A stretch of DNA of 64,000 bases, taken from positions 1 through 64,000 of the forward strand of contig NZ_JADZAJ010000032.1 of assembly GCF_020852615.1 (NCBI RefSeq), read 5' to 3'. This document shows positions 24,486-34,197 of this stretch, piece after piece. Under the pieces are notes generated by a model. It was not told the origin of the DNA. It did no database searches and saw only the letters and a list, made by a program, of their open reading frames with translations. The stretch is from Nitrosomonas sp. (GTDB taxonomy: Bacteria > Pseudomonadota > Gammaproteobacteria > Burkholderiales > Nitrosomonadaceae). The number at the start of each line of letters is the position of its first letter. The first letter of the stretch is position 1. The position numbers and the translations under genes are program-made.

Positions 24486-27137
24486 ATGGATCCAATGGAC
24501 ATTGATCCGCAAGAAACACAGGAATGGCTGGATGCCTTGGAAACGGTTCTAGTGAATGAAGGTACCGAGCGCGCCCATTTTCTGCTGGAAACGTTAGTGG
24601 AAAAAGCGCGCCGTTCCGGTGCCTACCTGCCCTATAGCGCCACTACCGCCTATATCAACACCATCCCGCCCGCCAAGGAAGAGCGTTCGCCAGGCAATCA
24701 TGCGCTGGAGCATCGTATTCGCTCCTATATTCGCTGGAATGCCATGGCCATGGTATTGCGCGCCAATCGCCATACCAATGTGGGCGGCCATATCGCCAGT
24801 TTCGCCTCAGCTGCAACGCTCTACGATACCGGTTATAACCATTTCTGGCACGCTGCCGGCGAGCAGCATGGTGGCGACCTGGTTTATCTGCAGGGTCATT
24901 CAGCTCCCGGAATTTATGCTCGCGCCTTTCTGCTGGATGAGCTGACTGCGGAGCAACTGGATAATTTCCGCCAGGAAGTGGGTAACAACGGCCTGTCTTC
25001 CTATCCCCACCCGTGGTTAATGCCGGATTTCTGGCAGTTTCCAACCGTTTCAATGGGTCTGGGGCCACTCATGGCGATCTATCAGGCACGTTTCATGAAA
25101 TACCTGGGTTCGCGCGGACTTGCTAAAACCGAGGGGCGTAAAGTCTGGGCTTTCATGGGTGACGGAGAAATGGATGAGCCGGAATCTCTGGGGGCAATCT
25201 CCCTGGGTGCTCGTGAAAACCTGGATAACCTGATTTTTGTTATTAACTGTAACCTTCAGCGCCTTGATGGACCGGTGCGCGGCAATGGCAAAATTATTCA
25301 GGAAATGGAAGGCACTTTCCGCGGCGCCGGCTGGAATGTAATCAAAGTTATCTGGGGTTCCTACTGGGACCCCCTGCTGGCCAAAGATACCAAAGGTCTG
25401 CTGCAGCAGCGCATGATGGAATGTGTTGATGGCGAATACCAGACCTTCAAATCACGCGATGGCGCTTATGTGCGTCAGCATTTTTTCGGTAAATATCCGG
25501 AATTACTGGAAATGGTTGCCAACATGTCCGATGACGATATCTGGCGACTGAACCGTGGCGGCCACGATCCTCACAAGGTTTATGCCGCCTACAGTGCTGC
25601 AATGAAACATACCGGTCAGCCTACCGTGATCCTGACTAAAACAATCAAAGGCTATGGTATGGGGGAGGCCGGAGAAGCGCAGAATATTACCCATCAGCAG
25701 AAAAAGATGGGCACGATTTCGCTGCGGGCGTTCCGCGATCGCTTTGGTCTGCCGATACCGGATGACAAAATTGACGAAATCCCCTATCTCAAATTTGAAG
25801 AAGGGTCACCGGAATACAACTATATGCGCGCACGGCAACAGGCTATGGGAGGATTTATTCACCATCGCCGCCGTAAAGCCGCAGCATTGCAGATTCCACC
25901 CTTGTCCGCTTTTGAGACACTGCTCAAAGCCAGCGGTGAAGGGCGAGAATCTTCCACCACAATGGCATTCGTGCGGATACTTAACGTTCTGGTAAAGGAT
26001 AAAAATATCGGCAAACACGTGGTGCCTATCGTAGCCGATGAATCACGTACTTTTGGCATGGAAGGCATGTTCCGTCAGCTGGGGATCTGGTCGTCAGTCG
26101 GACAGCTCTATACCCCGGAAGATGCCGATCAGCTGATGTATTACAAAGAAGATCGAAGCGGACAGATTCTGCAGGAAGGGATCAACGAAGCAGGTGCCAT
26201 GGCATCATGGATCGCAGCTGCCACTGCCTATAGTACACATGGCGTGCAAATGATCCCGTTCTACATTTTCTATTCAATGTTTGGTTTTCAGCGTATCGGT
26301 GACCTCACCTGGGCCGCAGGTGATATGCGCTGTCGCGGCTTCCTGCTGGGCGGAACCGCCGGCCGTACGACATTGAATGGAGAAGGGCTGCAGCATGAAG
26401 ATGGCCACAGCCACCTGGCTGCTTCCACCATTCCGAACTGCGTATCCTACGACCCCGCTTTTGCCTATGAACTTGTGGTTATCATGCAGGATGGTCTGCG
26501 CCGCATGTATCAGGAACAGGAAGATGTGTATTACTACATCACTGTAATGAACGAAAACTACTCACATCCGGAAATGCCTCAGGGTGCGGAACAGGGCATT
26601 CTGCAGGGAATGTACCTGTTCCGCAGCAGGCAGCGCAGCAAGCTGCATGTACAGCTGCTGGGATCGGGAACAATACTGCGTGAAGTTATTGCTGCAGCGG
26701 AAATTCTGGAAAAGGATTTTAAAGTCTCGGCAGATATCTGGAGTGTGACCAGTTTCAACCAGTTGCGGCGGGAAGCACTCAGTGCAGCACGCTGGAACAT
26801 GCTGCATCCTGATGAACCTGCCCGATTGTCATATGTGGAAACCTGCCTGAAAGATCAGGAAGGCCCCGTCATTGCTTCCACAGATTATATGAAGATCATC
26901 GCTGATCAGATTCGGGAATTCGTCCCGAAGCGTTATTTCGTACTGGGTACGGATGGATTTGGTCGCTCCGACACACGCGAAAAACTGCGACAGTTCTTTG
27001 AAGTTGATCGCCATTATGTCGTGGTGGCAGCGCTCAAAGCTCTGGCAGACGAAGGAAAGATACCGGCATCACAAGTGGCCAAAGCAATTCGTGCTTTTGC
27101 CATTGATCCTGACAAACCTGAGCCGGTCAAAGTTTAA
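24486..27137 (+). CDS. aceE: Pyruvate dehydrogenase E1 component, homodimeric type
   Basis: 883 residues, the size of gammaproteobacterial-type homodimeric E1. The thiamine-diphosphate motif GDGEMDEPES...NLDNLIFVINCN lies at about 225-255, and the transketolase-like pyrimidine domain carries GRTTLNGEGLQHEDGHSH. It decarboxylates pyruvate and passes the acetyl group to the lipoyl arm of AceF. ATG 24486 has GGGAG 10 nt upstream; a second ATG is at 24495. aceF follows after 71 bp. Confidence 0.97.
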   Translation: MDPMDIDPQETQEWLDALETVLVNEGTERAHFLLETLVEKARRSGAYLPYSATTAYINTIPPAKEERSPGNHALEHRIRSYIRWNAMAMVLRANRHTNVGGHIASFASAATLYDTGYNHFWHAAGEQHGGDLVYLQGHSAPGIYARAFLLDELTAEQLDNFRQEVGNNGLSSYPHPWLMPDFWQFPTVSMGLGPLMAIYQARFMKYLGSRGLAKTEGRKVWAFMGDGEMDEPESLGAISLGARENLDNLIFVINCNLQRLDGPVRGNGKIIQEMEGTFRGAGWNVIKVIWGSYWDPLLAKDTKGLLQQRMMECVDGEYQTFKSRDGAYVRQHFFGKYPELLEMVANMSDDDIWRLNRGGHDPHKVYAAYSAAMKHTGQPTVILTKTIKGYGMGEAGEAQNITHQQKKMGTISLRAFRDRFGLPIPDDKIDEIPYLKFEEGSPEYNYMRARQQAMGGFIHHRRRKAAALQIPPLSAFETLLKASGEGRESSTTMAFVRILNVLVKDKNIGKHVVPIVADESRTFGMEGMFRQLGIWSSVGQLYTPEDADQLMYYKEDRSGQILQEGINEAGAMASWIAAATAYSTHGVQMIPFYIFYSMFGFQRIGDLTWAAGDMRCRGFLLGGTAGRTTLNGEGLQHEDGHSHLAASTIPNCVSYDPAFAYELVVIMQDGLRRMYQEQEDVYYYITVMNENYSHPEMPQGAEQGILQGMYLFRSRQRSKLHVQLLGSGTILREVIAAAEILEKDFKVSADIWSVTSFNQLRREALSAARWNMLHPDEPARLSYVETCLKDQEGPVIASTDYMKIIADQIREFVPKRYFVLGTDGFGRSDTREKLRQFFEVDRHYVVVAALKALADEGKIPASQVAKAIRAFAIDPDKPEPVKV

Positions 27138-27208
27138 TCCATTCATGATCGGGGAAATTCTGCTGATTCTCTCTGACAGCATTGGTTACAGCAAATTGAG
27201 GAGTACAA

Positions 27209-28564
27209 GTGGCTGAAGTCAAAAAAGTTCTGGTTCCGGATATCGGAGATTTTGAAGGTATTCCGGTCATCGAAATCATGGTCAAACCTGGTGATAGCGT
27301 ACAGGCTGAAGATGCTTTGATCGTACTGGAATCAGACAAAGCCACTGTTGAAGTTCCTTCACCTTACGCCGGGACAATCCGGGAAATTCTGGTAAAAACA
27401 GGCAGCAAGGTTTCCCGGGGCTCAGAAATCCTGACCATGGAGATCACTCCTGCGACAAGTAACGACCAGGAAATTTCACCCTCCGCCAGCCTGCCAGGTG
27501 AGTCACCATCTGCGCACCCCTCCCGGCCAGTCGAAGCCACATCCGATCAATCCCGAACGGCATCTGCAGCAGAATCTGTGGCCATCCCCAAAAAAACAGC
27601 CTCTCCCCCCGTGCCGGCACAGATACCAGGCCATGCAGCCAGCCAGGACAGCGGAGTTACTCCCCATGCAAGTCCTTCCGTCAGGCGATTTGCCCGCGAG
27701 CTGGGAGTTGACCTGGGCAGGGTAACGGGTACCGGCCCTAAACAGCGTATTCTCAAGGAAGATGTACAGGCATTTGTTAAACAGGCACTGGCAAACGGGC
27801 GTGACTCCAGCGGAGGTACACTCGATTTATTACCGTGGCCGCATGTTGATTTTGCAAAATTCGGGCCGATTGAACTGAAATCCCTTTCGCGCATCCGGCA
27901 AATCTCAGCTGCCAATCTTCACCGCAACTGGGTCATGATTCCGCATGTTACACAGTTCGATGAGGCTGATATTACTGATCTGGAAACACTCAGAGTCACC
28001 CATAATGAAAATCGGCAGAACAGCGGTACCAAACTGACCATCCTGGCTTTTCTTATCAAAGCTGTAACAGCTGCTCTGAAAAAATTTCCGGAATTCAATG
28101 CTTCTCTGGATAACAGCTCGGCAGAAGGCCAGCTTATCATTAAACGTTATTATCACCTGGGTTTTGCAGCTGATACGCCTAACGGACTGGTCGTTCCGGT
28201 TATCCACGAAGCTGATCAGAAAGGGGTCGTGGGTATCGCCGAAGAACTTGCCAGACTGTCTTCACTTGCCCGTGAGGGAAAATTGAAGCCTGCTGACATG
28301 CAAGGTGCAAGTTTTACCATTTCCAGCCTCGGCGGCATTGGTGGCACAGGCTTCACGCCGATCATCAATGCACCGGAAGTAGCAATTCTGGGCGTCTCGC
28401 GGGCAAATCTGAAACCGGTCTACCAGAACGGAAAATTCATTCCACGTCTGATGGTACCGCTCTCCCTTTCCTACGATCATCGTGTCATTGATGGCGCCTC
28501 AGCAGCACGCTTCACTGCTCATCTGGCCAGCATTCTGGCAGATATGCGCCTTGCGCTGTTCTAA
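27209..28564 (+). CDS. aceF: Pyruvate dehydrogenase E2, dihydrolipoamide acetyltransferase
   Basis: 451 residues with a GTG start preceded by GAGGAG 5 nt upstream. It has a single lipoyl domain (1-77) with lipoylated K44 in ESDKATVEVP, a Ser/Pro/Ala linker (about 85-150), a peripheral subunit-binding domain (SPSVRRFARELGVDLGRVTGTGP) and the catalytic domain ending LSLSYDHRVIDGASAARF with the active His. One lipoyl domain rather than the three of E. coli AceF. The E3 gene lpd, often next, is absent; nadD follows after 47 bp. Confidence 0.96.
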   Translation: MAEVKKVLVPDIGDFEGIPVIEIMVKPGDSVQAEDALIVLESDKATVEVPSPYAGTIREILVKTGSKVSRGSEILTMEITPATSNDQEISPSASLPGESPSAHPSRPVEATSDQSRTASAAESVAIPKKTASPPVPAQIPGHAASQDSGVTPHASPSVRRFARELGVDLGRVTGTGPKQRILKEDVQAFVKQALANGRDSSGGTLDLLPWPHVDFAKFGPIELKSLSRIRQISAANLHRNWVMIPHVTQFDEADITDLETLRVTHNENRQNSGTKLTILAFLIKAVTAALKKFPEFNASLDNSSAEGQLIIKRYYHLGFAADTPNGLVVPVIHEADQKGVVGIAEELARLSSLAREGKLKPADMQGASFTISSLGGIGGTGFTPIINAPEVAILGVSRANLKPVYQNGKFIPRLMVPLSLSYDHRVIDGASAARFTAHLASILADMRLALF

Positions 28565-28611
28565 CCGGTCAGCTGCCATTTATAACATGCCTGCTCCATA
28601 CACCCCCGGTA

Positions 28612-29289
28612 ATGGCTGAAACAGTTCAATATTCACTCACCGGAATTTATGGCGGCACGTTTGATCCTGTCCACTACGGGCACCTGAGAGTTGCGGAAGA
28701 GCTAACGGATATCCTGCCACTTGATCATCTTTCCTTTTTGCCGGCAGGCCGGCCCCGTTTGCGTAATGCACCTTTTGTATCCGGGGAGCATCGGGTTGCC
28801 CTGCTGCGAGAGGCCGTTTATAACAATCCCCGATTTCTGGTGGATGATCGTGAAATCAGACGCCCTGGTGAAACATACAGCGTTGAATCTCTGCAAGAAA
28901 TTCGGCAGGAATACAAGGAATCTGTTGTATTGTGTTTTATTACAGGTGCCGATGCCTTCCTCAGGCTGCCACACTGGCATCGCTGGCGCGAACTGTTTGG
29001 GCTATGTCACTTTATTATCGTTAACCGCCCCGGATCGGTTCAGATCAACAATCCATCCAGTCTGCCTGACGAATTACAGGATATCTGCCAGAGCCGCTGG
29101 GTAACTGCGGCTGCAGAATTGAAAAATTCCCCTTTCGGCCTTATCTTTACAGCACCTACCACCCTGCTGGATATTTCATCCACCCGCATCAGAAATATTA
29201 TCGCTTCAGGTATGAGTGCACGCTATCTGCTCCCTGAATCAGTACTTAACCACATTAACGAACATGGTTTTTATACCGGAGGAAAATGA
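28612..29289 (+). CDS. nadD: Nicotinate-nucleotide adenylyltransferase
   Basis: 225 residues. The nucleotidyltransferase motif GGTFDPVHYGHL (about 14-25, with HxGH) and the late SSTRIRN (the ISSTxxR motif) identify NadD, which makes deamido-NAD from nicotinate mononucleotide and ATP. It overlaps rsfS by 4 nt (ATGA), the usual nadD-rsfS-rlmH arrangement. Confidence 0.96.
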   Translation: MAETVQYSLTGIYGGTFDPVHYGHLRVAEELTDILPLDHLSFLPAGRPRLRNAPFVSGEHRVALLREAVYNNPRFLVDDREIRRPGETYSVESLQEIRQEYKESVVLCFITGADAFLRLPHWHRWRELFGLCHFIIVNRPGSVQINNPSSLPDELQDICQSRWVTAAAELKNSPFGLIFTAPTTLLDISSTRIRNIIASGMSARYLLPESVLNHINEHGFYTGGK

Positions 29290-29651
29290 AATCATTTGAA
29301 GCGCTGCTCAATACGACAGTTACCGCACTGGAAGATCTCAAGGCTGACGATATCCGCGTGATGGATGTCAGTAAACTGACTTCATTATGCAGTACGATGA
29401 TTGTGGCCAGTGCCGGTTCCACGCGCCAAACCCGGGCACTGGCCGGCCATGTGCAGGAAAAGGTCAAAGCAGCCGGTGGAAAAATTTACGGGACTGAAGG
29501 TGAGCAAACGGGAGAATGGATGCTGGTTGATCTGGGAGATATCATCGTCCATATCATGCAACCGGCCATCCGCAGTTACTATGATCTGGAAGGACTCTGG
29601 GCAGATCCCAACTGGCGATCAACCCAGGAAAATTCTGCAGCATACGGCTGA
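29286..29651 (+). CDS. rsfS: Ribosomal silencing factor RsfS
   Basis: 121 residues of the RsfS/Iojap family, which binds uL14 on free 50S subunits and blocks subunit joining. Family pattern: ADDIRVMDVSKLTSLCSTMIVASAGS, GEQTGEWMLVDLGDIIVHIM and YYDLEGLWAD. Its ATG overlaps the nadD stop. rlmH follows after 127 bp. Confidence 0.96.
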   Translation: MKSFEALLNTTVTALEDLKADDIRVMDVSKLTSLCSTMIVASAGSTRQTRALAGHVQEKVKAAGGKIYGTEGEQTGEWMLVDLGDIIVHIMQPAIRSYYDLEGLWADPNWRSTQENSAAYG

Positions 29652-29723
29652 TTTACCTGAGAATCTGATGAAACGAAACCTATCAGAAACATAGCAAGCA
29701 AGCAGGCAGAGCAGCGAATATCG

Positions 29724-29735
29724 CACAATATTGTG
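29724..29735. repeat. 12-bp perfect palindrome before rlmH
   Basis: CACAATATTGTG lies 43 bp upstream of the rlmH start, in the rsfS-rlmH gap. It has operator-like symmetry, but no regulator can be named and it could be chance. Confidence 0.3.
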
Positions 29736-29778
29736 ATCCGCCTGAATCACCCATTTTAGAAATGCTCTTATCCAAATC

Positions 29779-30246
29779 GTGAAATTTCATATCCTGGCTG
29801 TGGGTAACAAAATGCCGGACTGGATAACAGCAGGCTACGCTGAATATAGCCGGCGCATGCCAAAAGAAGCTGAGTTGCTGCTGATCGAAGTCAAACCGGA
29901 AAAACGTACCGGCAAGACAGCTGCACAGCTGCAACAGGCTGAGAGTGAGCGTATCCGGGCTGCGCTCCCCCCCGGGTGCCATATCGTTGTACTGGATGAA
30001 ACGGGGAAACAGGTGTCTACAGTAAAACTGGCCGAAATGATGACAGGCTGGATGGAATCCGGCCGGGATACTGTGTTTATTATCGGCGGTGCCGATGGAT
30101 TACATCAGAATATCAGGCAGATGGCTCACGAAAAGCTGGCTCTGTCGGCCCTGACGCTGCCACACGGACTCGTCAGGGTATTACTGGCGGAGCAGCTCTA
30201 CCGTGTATTTTCCATCAGCCGCAATCATCCCTACCATCGTGCATAG
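29779..30246 (+). CDS. rlmH: 23S rRNA (pseudouridine1915-N3)-methyltransferase RlmH
   Basis: 155 residues, SPOUT fold. GTG start ([16 protein letters not shown]). The knotted SAM site is [10 protein letters not shown] and the family C-terminus [11 protein letters not shown] is present. It methylates pseudouridine 1915 in helix 69 of 23S rRNA. Confidence 0.96.
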   Translation: MKFHILAVGNKMPDWITAGYAEYSRRMPKEAELLLIEVKPEKRTGKTAAQLQQAESERIRAALPPGCHIVVLDETGKQVSTVKLAEMMTGWMESGRDTVFIIGGADGLHQNIRQMAHEKLALSALTLPHGLVRVLLAEQLYRVFSISRNHPYHRA

Positions 30247-30302
30247 CGCGCAATCGGGTTGCGACGTTACAGACAAAAACGAAACTTAAACCAGAGCTAA
30301 AA

Positions 30303-30926
30303 ATGACCATTTCGGCTGGAAGCAGTATCTATCTGGCATCACGCAGCCCCCGCCGGCGTGAGCTGCTCAAGCAAATAGGAATCAGATACCACATTTTGCT
30401 CATGCGTGAAATACGCTCCCGCCCGGCGGATGTGGATGAAACTCCGGCTCCGGGTGAACTCCCGGCAGATTACGTTTACAGAATCACACACACCAAGGCT
30501 GAAACCGGATGGCTGCGCCTGAAACAGCGGGGCATACCTCTTTTACCGGTGCTGGCTGCAGACACCACTGTTGTTCTGGACGGCCGCATCCTGGGAAAAC
30601 CGCAAGATGCCGGGCATGCGGAAGCAATGTTACGCGCCCTTTCCGGGCAGGAACATCAGGTTTATACCGCTGTCGGGCTGACTTTTCAGGAACAGACCAG
30701 ACTGCGCTTATCGATGACAACCGTACGCTTTCGCGATATCAGCCCGCGCGAGATTGAAGCCTATATTGCCAGCGGAGAATCGCATGATAAAGCGGGAGCC
30801 TACGCTATTCAGGGAAAGGCCGCCGCTTTCATCATCAGTATTAGTGGAAGTTACAGTGGCGTGGTCGGGTTACCCCTGTTTGAAACCGCTCAATTACTGG
30901 AAGAAACAGGAATCACTGTTTTCTGA
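30303..30926 (+). CDS. maf: Maf family nucleoside-triphosphate pyrophosphatase
   Basis: 207 residues. The N-terminal YLASRSPRRRELLKQIG motif, AADTTVVLDGRILGKP and the late DKAGAYAIQGKAA match the YhdE/Maf dTTP/UTP pyrophosphatase group. It clears non-canonical nucleotides and is linked to septum control. It lies between rlmH and rng, as in many proteobacteria. Confidence 0.95.
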   Translation: MTISAGSSIYLASRSPRRRELLKQIGIRYHILLMREIRSRPADVDETPAPGELPADYVYRITHTKAETGWLRLKQRGIPLLPVLAADTTVVLDGRILGKPQDAGHAEAMLRALSGQEHQVYTAVGLTFQEQTRLRLSMTTVRFRDISPREIEAYIASGESHDKAGAYAIQGKAAAFIISISGSYSGVVGLPLFETAQLLEETGITVF

Positions 30927-30960
30927 ACAAACATAAAAATAACCGGATACCCGTTTTGTT

Positions 30961-32412
30961 ATGAGCAGCGAAATTCTCATCAACGTCACTCCGCAGGAAA
31001 CGCGTGTTGCCATCATAGAGCAAGGTATCACGCAGGAGCTGCATATTGAACGCACCAGCAGCCGCGGTATCGTGGGTAATATTTATAATGGACGTGTCAG
31101 CCGCGTATTGCCCGGTATGCAGTCAGCTTTTGTCGATATCGGCCTTGAACGCGCCGCTTTCCTGCATGTGGCGGATATTCACGAATCTTGCCGGAATGAA
31201 CACCATAAACCGATCGAGCAGCTGCTCTCAGAAGGCAGTAATATCCTTGTCCAGGTGGTCAAGGATGCCATCGGTGTAAAAGGGGCACGACTCTCCACCC
31301 AGATCAGCCTTGCCGGGCGTTTACTGGTGTATCTGCCGCAGGAATCGTATATCGGTGTATCACAGCGCATCGAAGACAGTAACGAACGAGAATCGCTGCG
31401 CCAGAAATTACAGAACATCCTCCCAGCCGATTCCACCGGCGGCTACATCATCCGAACCATGGCTGAAACCGCCGAGGAACCGGAATTACAGGCTGACATC
31501 GTTTATCTGCACAAGCTCTGGCAGGACATCCGGAAAAAATCACTCACCACTCCTTCATCCTCACTGCTCTACCAGGATCTGGATTTGAGCCACCGGGTAT
31601 TGCGCGATTTTGTAAATGCCGACACCTACCGCGTCCGGGTAGATTCACGCGAAACATTCCAGAAGCTCACCACTTTTGCCAGTGAGTACATGATGAGCGA
31701 TCTGGAAAAAATCAGCCACTATACCGGCGAGCGACCGCTATTCGATTTATATGGCGTTGAGCAGGAAATTGAAAAATCACTGGCACGCCGTGTTGATCTG
31801 AAGTCTGGCGGGTATGTCATCATTGATCAGACCGAAGCACTGACCACGATGGATGTCAATACAGGCGGTTTTGTCGGGGTGCGCAATTTTGATGACACCA
31901 TCTTCAAAACCAATCTTGAAGCCGCTCAGGTAATTGCACGACAGCTGCGATTACGCAACCTGGGCGGCATCATTATTATCGACTTCATTGACATGGATCG
32001 TGAAGAGCACCGGGCTGCGGTACTGGCCGAGTTCAACAAGACACTGCAGCGAGATCGGACCAAAATGACGGTCAACGGCTTCACTGCATTGGGACTGGTT
32101 GAAATGACCCGTAAACGTACACGCGAAAGCCTGGCACAAATTCTGTGTGAAACCTGTCCAACGTGTCAGGGACGAGGCGAGATCAGGACAGCACAAACTA
32201 TCTGCTATGAAATCTTGCGCGAACTGCTGCGGGAATCCAGACAATTCAATGCGAAGGAGTACCGTATCCTGGCCTCACAACAGGTAATTGATCTTTTCCT
32301 GGATGAAGAATCGCAAAGCCTTGCTCAGCTGGGAGATTTCATCGCCCGGCCAATCGGCCTGCAGGTAGGTACCTCCTACACACAGGAGCAGTATGATGTA
32401 ATTCTGATTTGA
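30961..32412 (+). CDS. rng: Ribonuclease G
   Basis: 483 residues. An embedded S1 domain (about 35-120, GNIYNGRVSRVLPGMQSAFVDIG), the RNase E/G catalytic region with TMDVNTGGFVG and IIIIDFIDM (metal-binding Asp), and the zinc link CETCPTCQGRGEI. There is no long RNase E-type C-terminal scaffold, so this is RNase G, which trims the 16S rRNA 5' end and degrades some mRNAs. It starts 34 bp after maf. Confidence 0.95.
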   Translation: MSSEILINVTPQETRVAIIEQGITQELHIERTSSRGIVGNIYNGRVSRVLPGMQSAFVDIGLERAAFLHVADIHESCRNEHHKPIEQLLSEGSNILVQVVKDAIGVKGARLSTQISLAGRLLVYLPQESYIGVSQRIEDSNERESLRQKLQNILPADSTGGYIIRTMAETAEEPELQADIVYLHKLWQDIRKKSLTTPSSSLLYQDLDLSHRVLRDFVNADTYRVRVDSRETFQKLTTFASEYMMSDLEKISHYTGERPLFDLYGVEQEIEKSLARRVDLKSGGYVIIDQTEALTTMDVNTGGFVGVRNFDDTIFKTNLEAAQVIARQLRLRNLGGIIIIDFIDMDREEHRAAVLAEFNKTLQRDRTKMTVNGFTALGLVEMTRKRTRESLAQILCETCPTCQGRGEIRTAQTICYEILRELLRESRQFNAKEYRILASQQVIDLFLDEESQSLAQLGDFIARPIGLQVGTSYTQEQYDVILI

Positions 32413-32531
32413 ACTCGGACCACCCATCCGGACGTGAGAGATACATGATTGGGAGTCAAATTCCCCCTGCGACAAAATGTCGCATTGTATACCGTGCCGG
32501 GTTGCTCTAAAATTTTGAACACAGCGATGAA

Positions 32532-32564
32532 GATATTGATAATCGTTATCAGTTCTGATAGCAT
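32532..32564 (+). promoter_or_regulatory. Fur box overlapping a sigma-70 promoter upstream of tonB
   Basis: GATATTGATAATCGTTATC (32532-32550) matches 17 of 19 positions of the classical Fur box GATAATGATAATCATTATC. It covers TTGATA (32536-32541), a 5/6 -35 box, followed after 17 bp by TAGCAT (32559-32564), a 4/6 -10 box. A TATAAT at 32618-32623 could be a second -10 but lacks a -35. The arrangement implies iron repression of tonB-exbB-exbD. The rest of the 270-bp gap after rng shows no gene. Confidence 0.75.
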
Positions 32565-32682
32565 CCAAAACTGGAATTCAGTGTTATCTGATTATCTGAA
32601 TTGGACAGATCAGGTTTTATAATCCATTACACTTCAAATACTTGGCTAAAAAATCATACAAATCACATACTCTTCACACATC

Positions 32683-33399
32683 ATGGCCAAAATCCGTCAT
32701 AAGCCGGTTCTTACCGGCCTTTCTCTCTTCAGCTTCCTGGCGGTAGTCGCAACACACGCAGCCGTACTGTACGGCATGTGGCATCATCGTTTCAGTACCT
32801 CAACCCCGGAAACGATTACGCTTTATGCACAATTCATCGCGCCACCGGAAAAACAGGCTGAAGTCACTGAATCCCCCAAGGTAGAACTCAAAGCAGAACA
32901 CATGCCGCCTCAGGTGAAACCTAAACCGCCTGTCAAGAAGGTACAACCGCAACCCAGGCGCCAGCTGGTAGCAAAAGCCCCTGCAGCAACACAGGAGCAT
33001 GTTGCCCCGCCACCGGTTGAGGAACACAAGCCGGAACCCGAGCCTGAGGAGAAAGCAATCGCTGAAACGGTAGCAGAGGCAAAACCGGCACAAATGCCAT
33101 CAGGCCCAGTCAGTCTCTCCTCTGAATTATCGGTATCCTGCCCGGATCTGGCCAGCCCTGCCTATCCAGCGCTATCCCGCCGCATGGGTGAAGAAGGCAA
33201 GCTGGTACTGCAGGTTGAGATGGACGAAACCGGCCGTATCAGCAAAGCCAAAATTATTGAAAGCAGCGGTTACTCCAGACTGGACAACGCTGCTCTATCC
33301 GCTGTTAAAACCTGGCGCTGCCGGCCGGCAATGCGTGATGGCCACCCCGTACCGGCAATTGCCCTGCAACCTTTTAATTTTGTCATCGAAGGAAGTTAA
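32683..33399 (+). CDS. tonB: Energy transducer TonB
   Basis: 238 residues: an N-terminal membrane anchor (about 12-32, LSLFSFLAVVATHAAVLYGM), a periplasmic Pro/Lys/Glu-rich spacer (about 55-130) and the TonB C-terminal domain (about 150-236; PAYPALSRRMGEEGKLVLQV, then LDNAALSAVKTWRCRPA). It passes proton-motive energy from ExbB/ExbD to outer-membrane receptors. It sits 118 bp after a Fur-box promoter. No TonB-dependent receptor is in the window. Confidence 0.95.
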   Translation: MAKIRHKPVLTGLSLFSFLAVVATHAAVLYGMWHHRFSTSTPETITLYAQFIAPPEKQAEVTESPKVELKAEHMPPQVKPKPPVKKVQPQPRRQLVAKAPAATQEHVAPPPVEEHKPEPEPEEKAIAETVAEAKPAQMPSGPVSLSSELSVSCPDLASPAYPALSRRMGEEGKLVLQVEMDETGRISKAKIIESSGYSRLDNAALSAVKTWRCRPAMRDGHPVPAIALQPFNFVIEGS

Positions 33400-33402
33400 T
33401 TG

Positions 33403-34197
33403 ATGGAAAAAACGCTTGGTTTTTCTAATTTTCTGACACAGGTTGATCATGTCGGAATGTGTGTACTGTTTCTGCTGCTTTCTTTATCGGTCGCAAGCTG
33501 GTATCTGATCGTCACCAAAAGTATCAGCAATCTGATTGCATCACGCCGTGCCAATGCTTTTCTCAAGCATTTCTGGGATATTGATACTGTTCCACAACTT
33601 GAAAACGTGATTAAAGGCATGCCCGGTAATCATGCATTTGTACAACTGGCCAAAACTGCACTGGGCGTCACATCAGATTCACAAAAACACGGCCTGGAAA
33701 AGATGGCAGCAGCCGGCGGGGCAAACGAATTACTCACCCGCTCGCTGCGCAACAACCTGGATCAGGAAGCGGCACGTATTGAAAATGGCCTTACCATTAT
33801 TGCCTCGGCCGGCTCGGCTGCACCCTATATCGGCCTGTTTGGCACGGTCTGGGGAATTTACCACGCCCTGATCCAGATAGGTCTTTCCGGACAGGGCACG
33901 TTAGATAAAGTAGCCGGCCCGGTAGGTGAGGCACTGATCATGACAGCACTGGGCCTCGCAGTTGCCATCCCGGCAGTACTGGCATTCAATGCCTTTACCC
34001 GGCGTAATCGCCTGTGGATGGCTCAACTGGATAATTTTGCACATGATCTCTATACGATCATGACGGTAGGTGGCAAAATTAGTGGCGAAAGCAGCCAGAA
34101 AACTTCACTGAAAGCTGCAACAGCGACCTCACAGCCGGTTCCGGCAGTCGGGTTGGCCCATACTAAAGCGAGCGTTGTTAATGGAGAGGGACAGTAA
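33403..34197 (+). CDS. exbB: ExbB-type proton channel subunit (MotA/TolQ/ExbB family)
   Basis: 264 residues from ATG 33403, with GGAAG 7-8 nt upstream; a TTG directly before it is less likely. Three membrane segments: about 20-40 (VLFLLLSLSVASWYLIV), about 125-150 (IIASAGSAAPYIGLFGTVWGIY, the conserved channel-lining region) and about 170-190. It forms the pentameric channel around ExbD. Its stop overlaps the exbD start by 1 nt (TAATG). Confidence 0.93.
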   Translation: MEKTLGFSNFLTQVDHVGMCVLFLLLSLSVASWYLIVTKSISNLIASRRANAFLKHFWDIDTVPQLENVIKGMPGNHAFVQLAKTALGVTSDSQKHGLEKMAAAGGANELLTRSLRNNLDQEAARIENGLTIIASAGSAAPYIGLFGTVWGIYHALIQIGLSGQGTLDKVAGPVGEALIMTALGLAVAIPAVLAFNAFTRRNRLWMAQLDNFAHDLYTIMTVGGKISGESSQKTSLKAATATSQPVPAVGLAHTKASVVNGEGQ

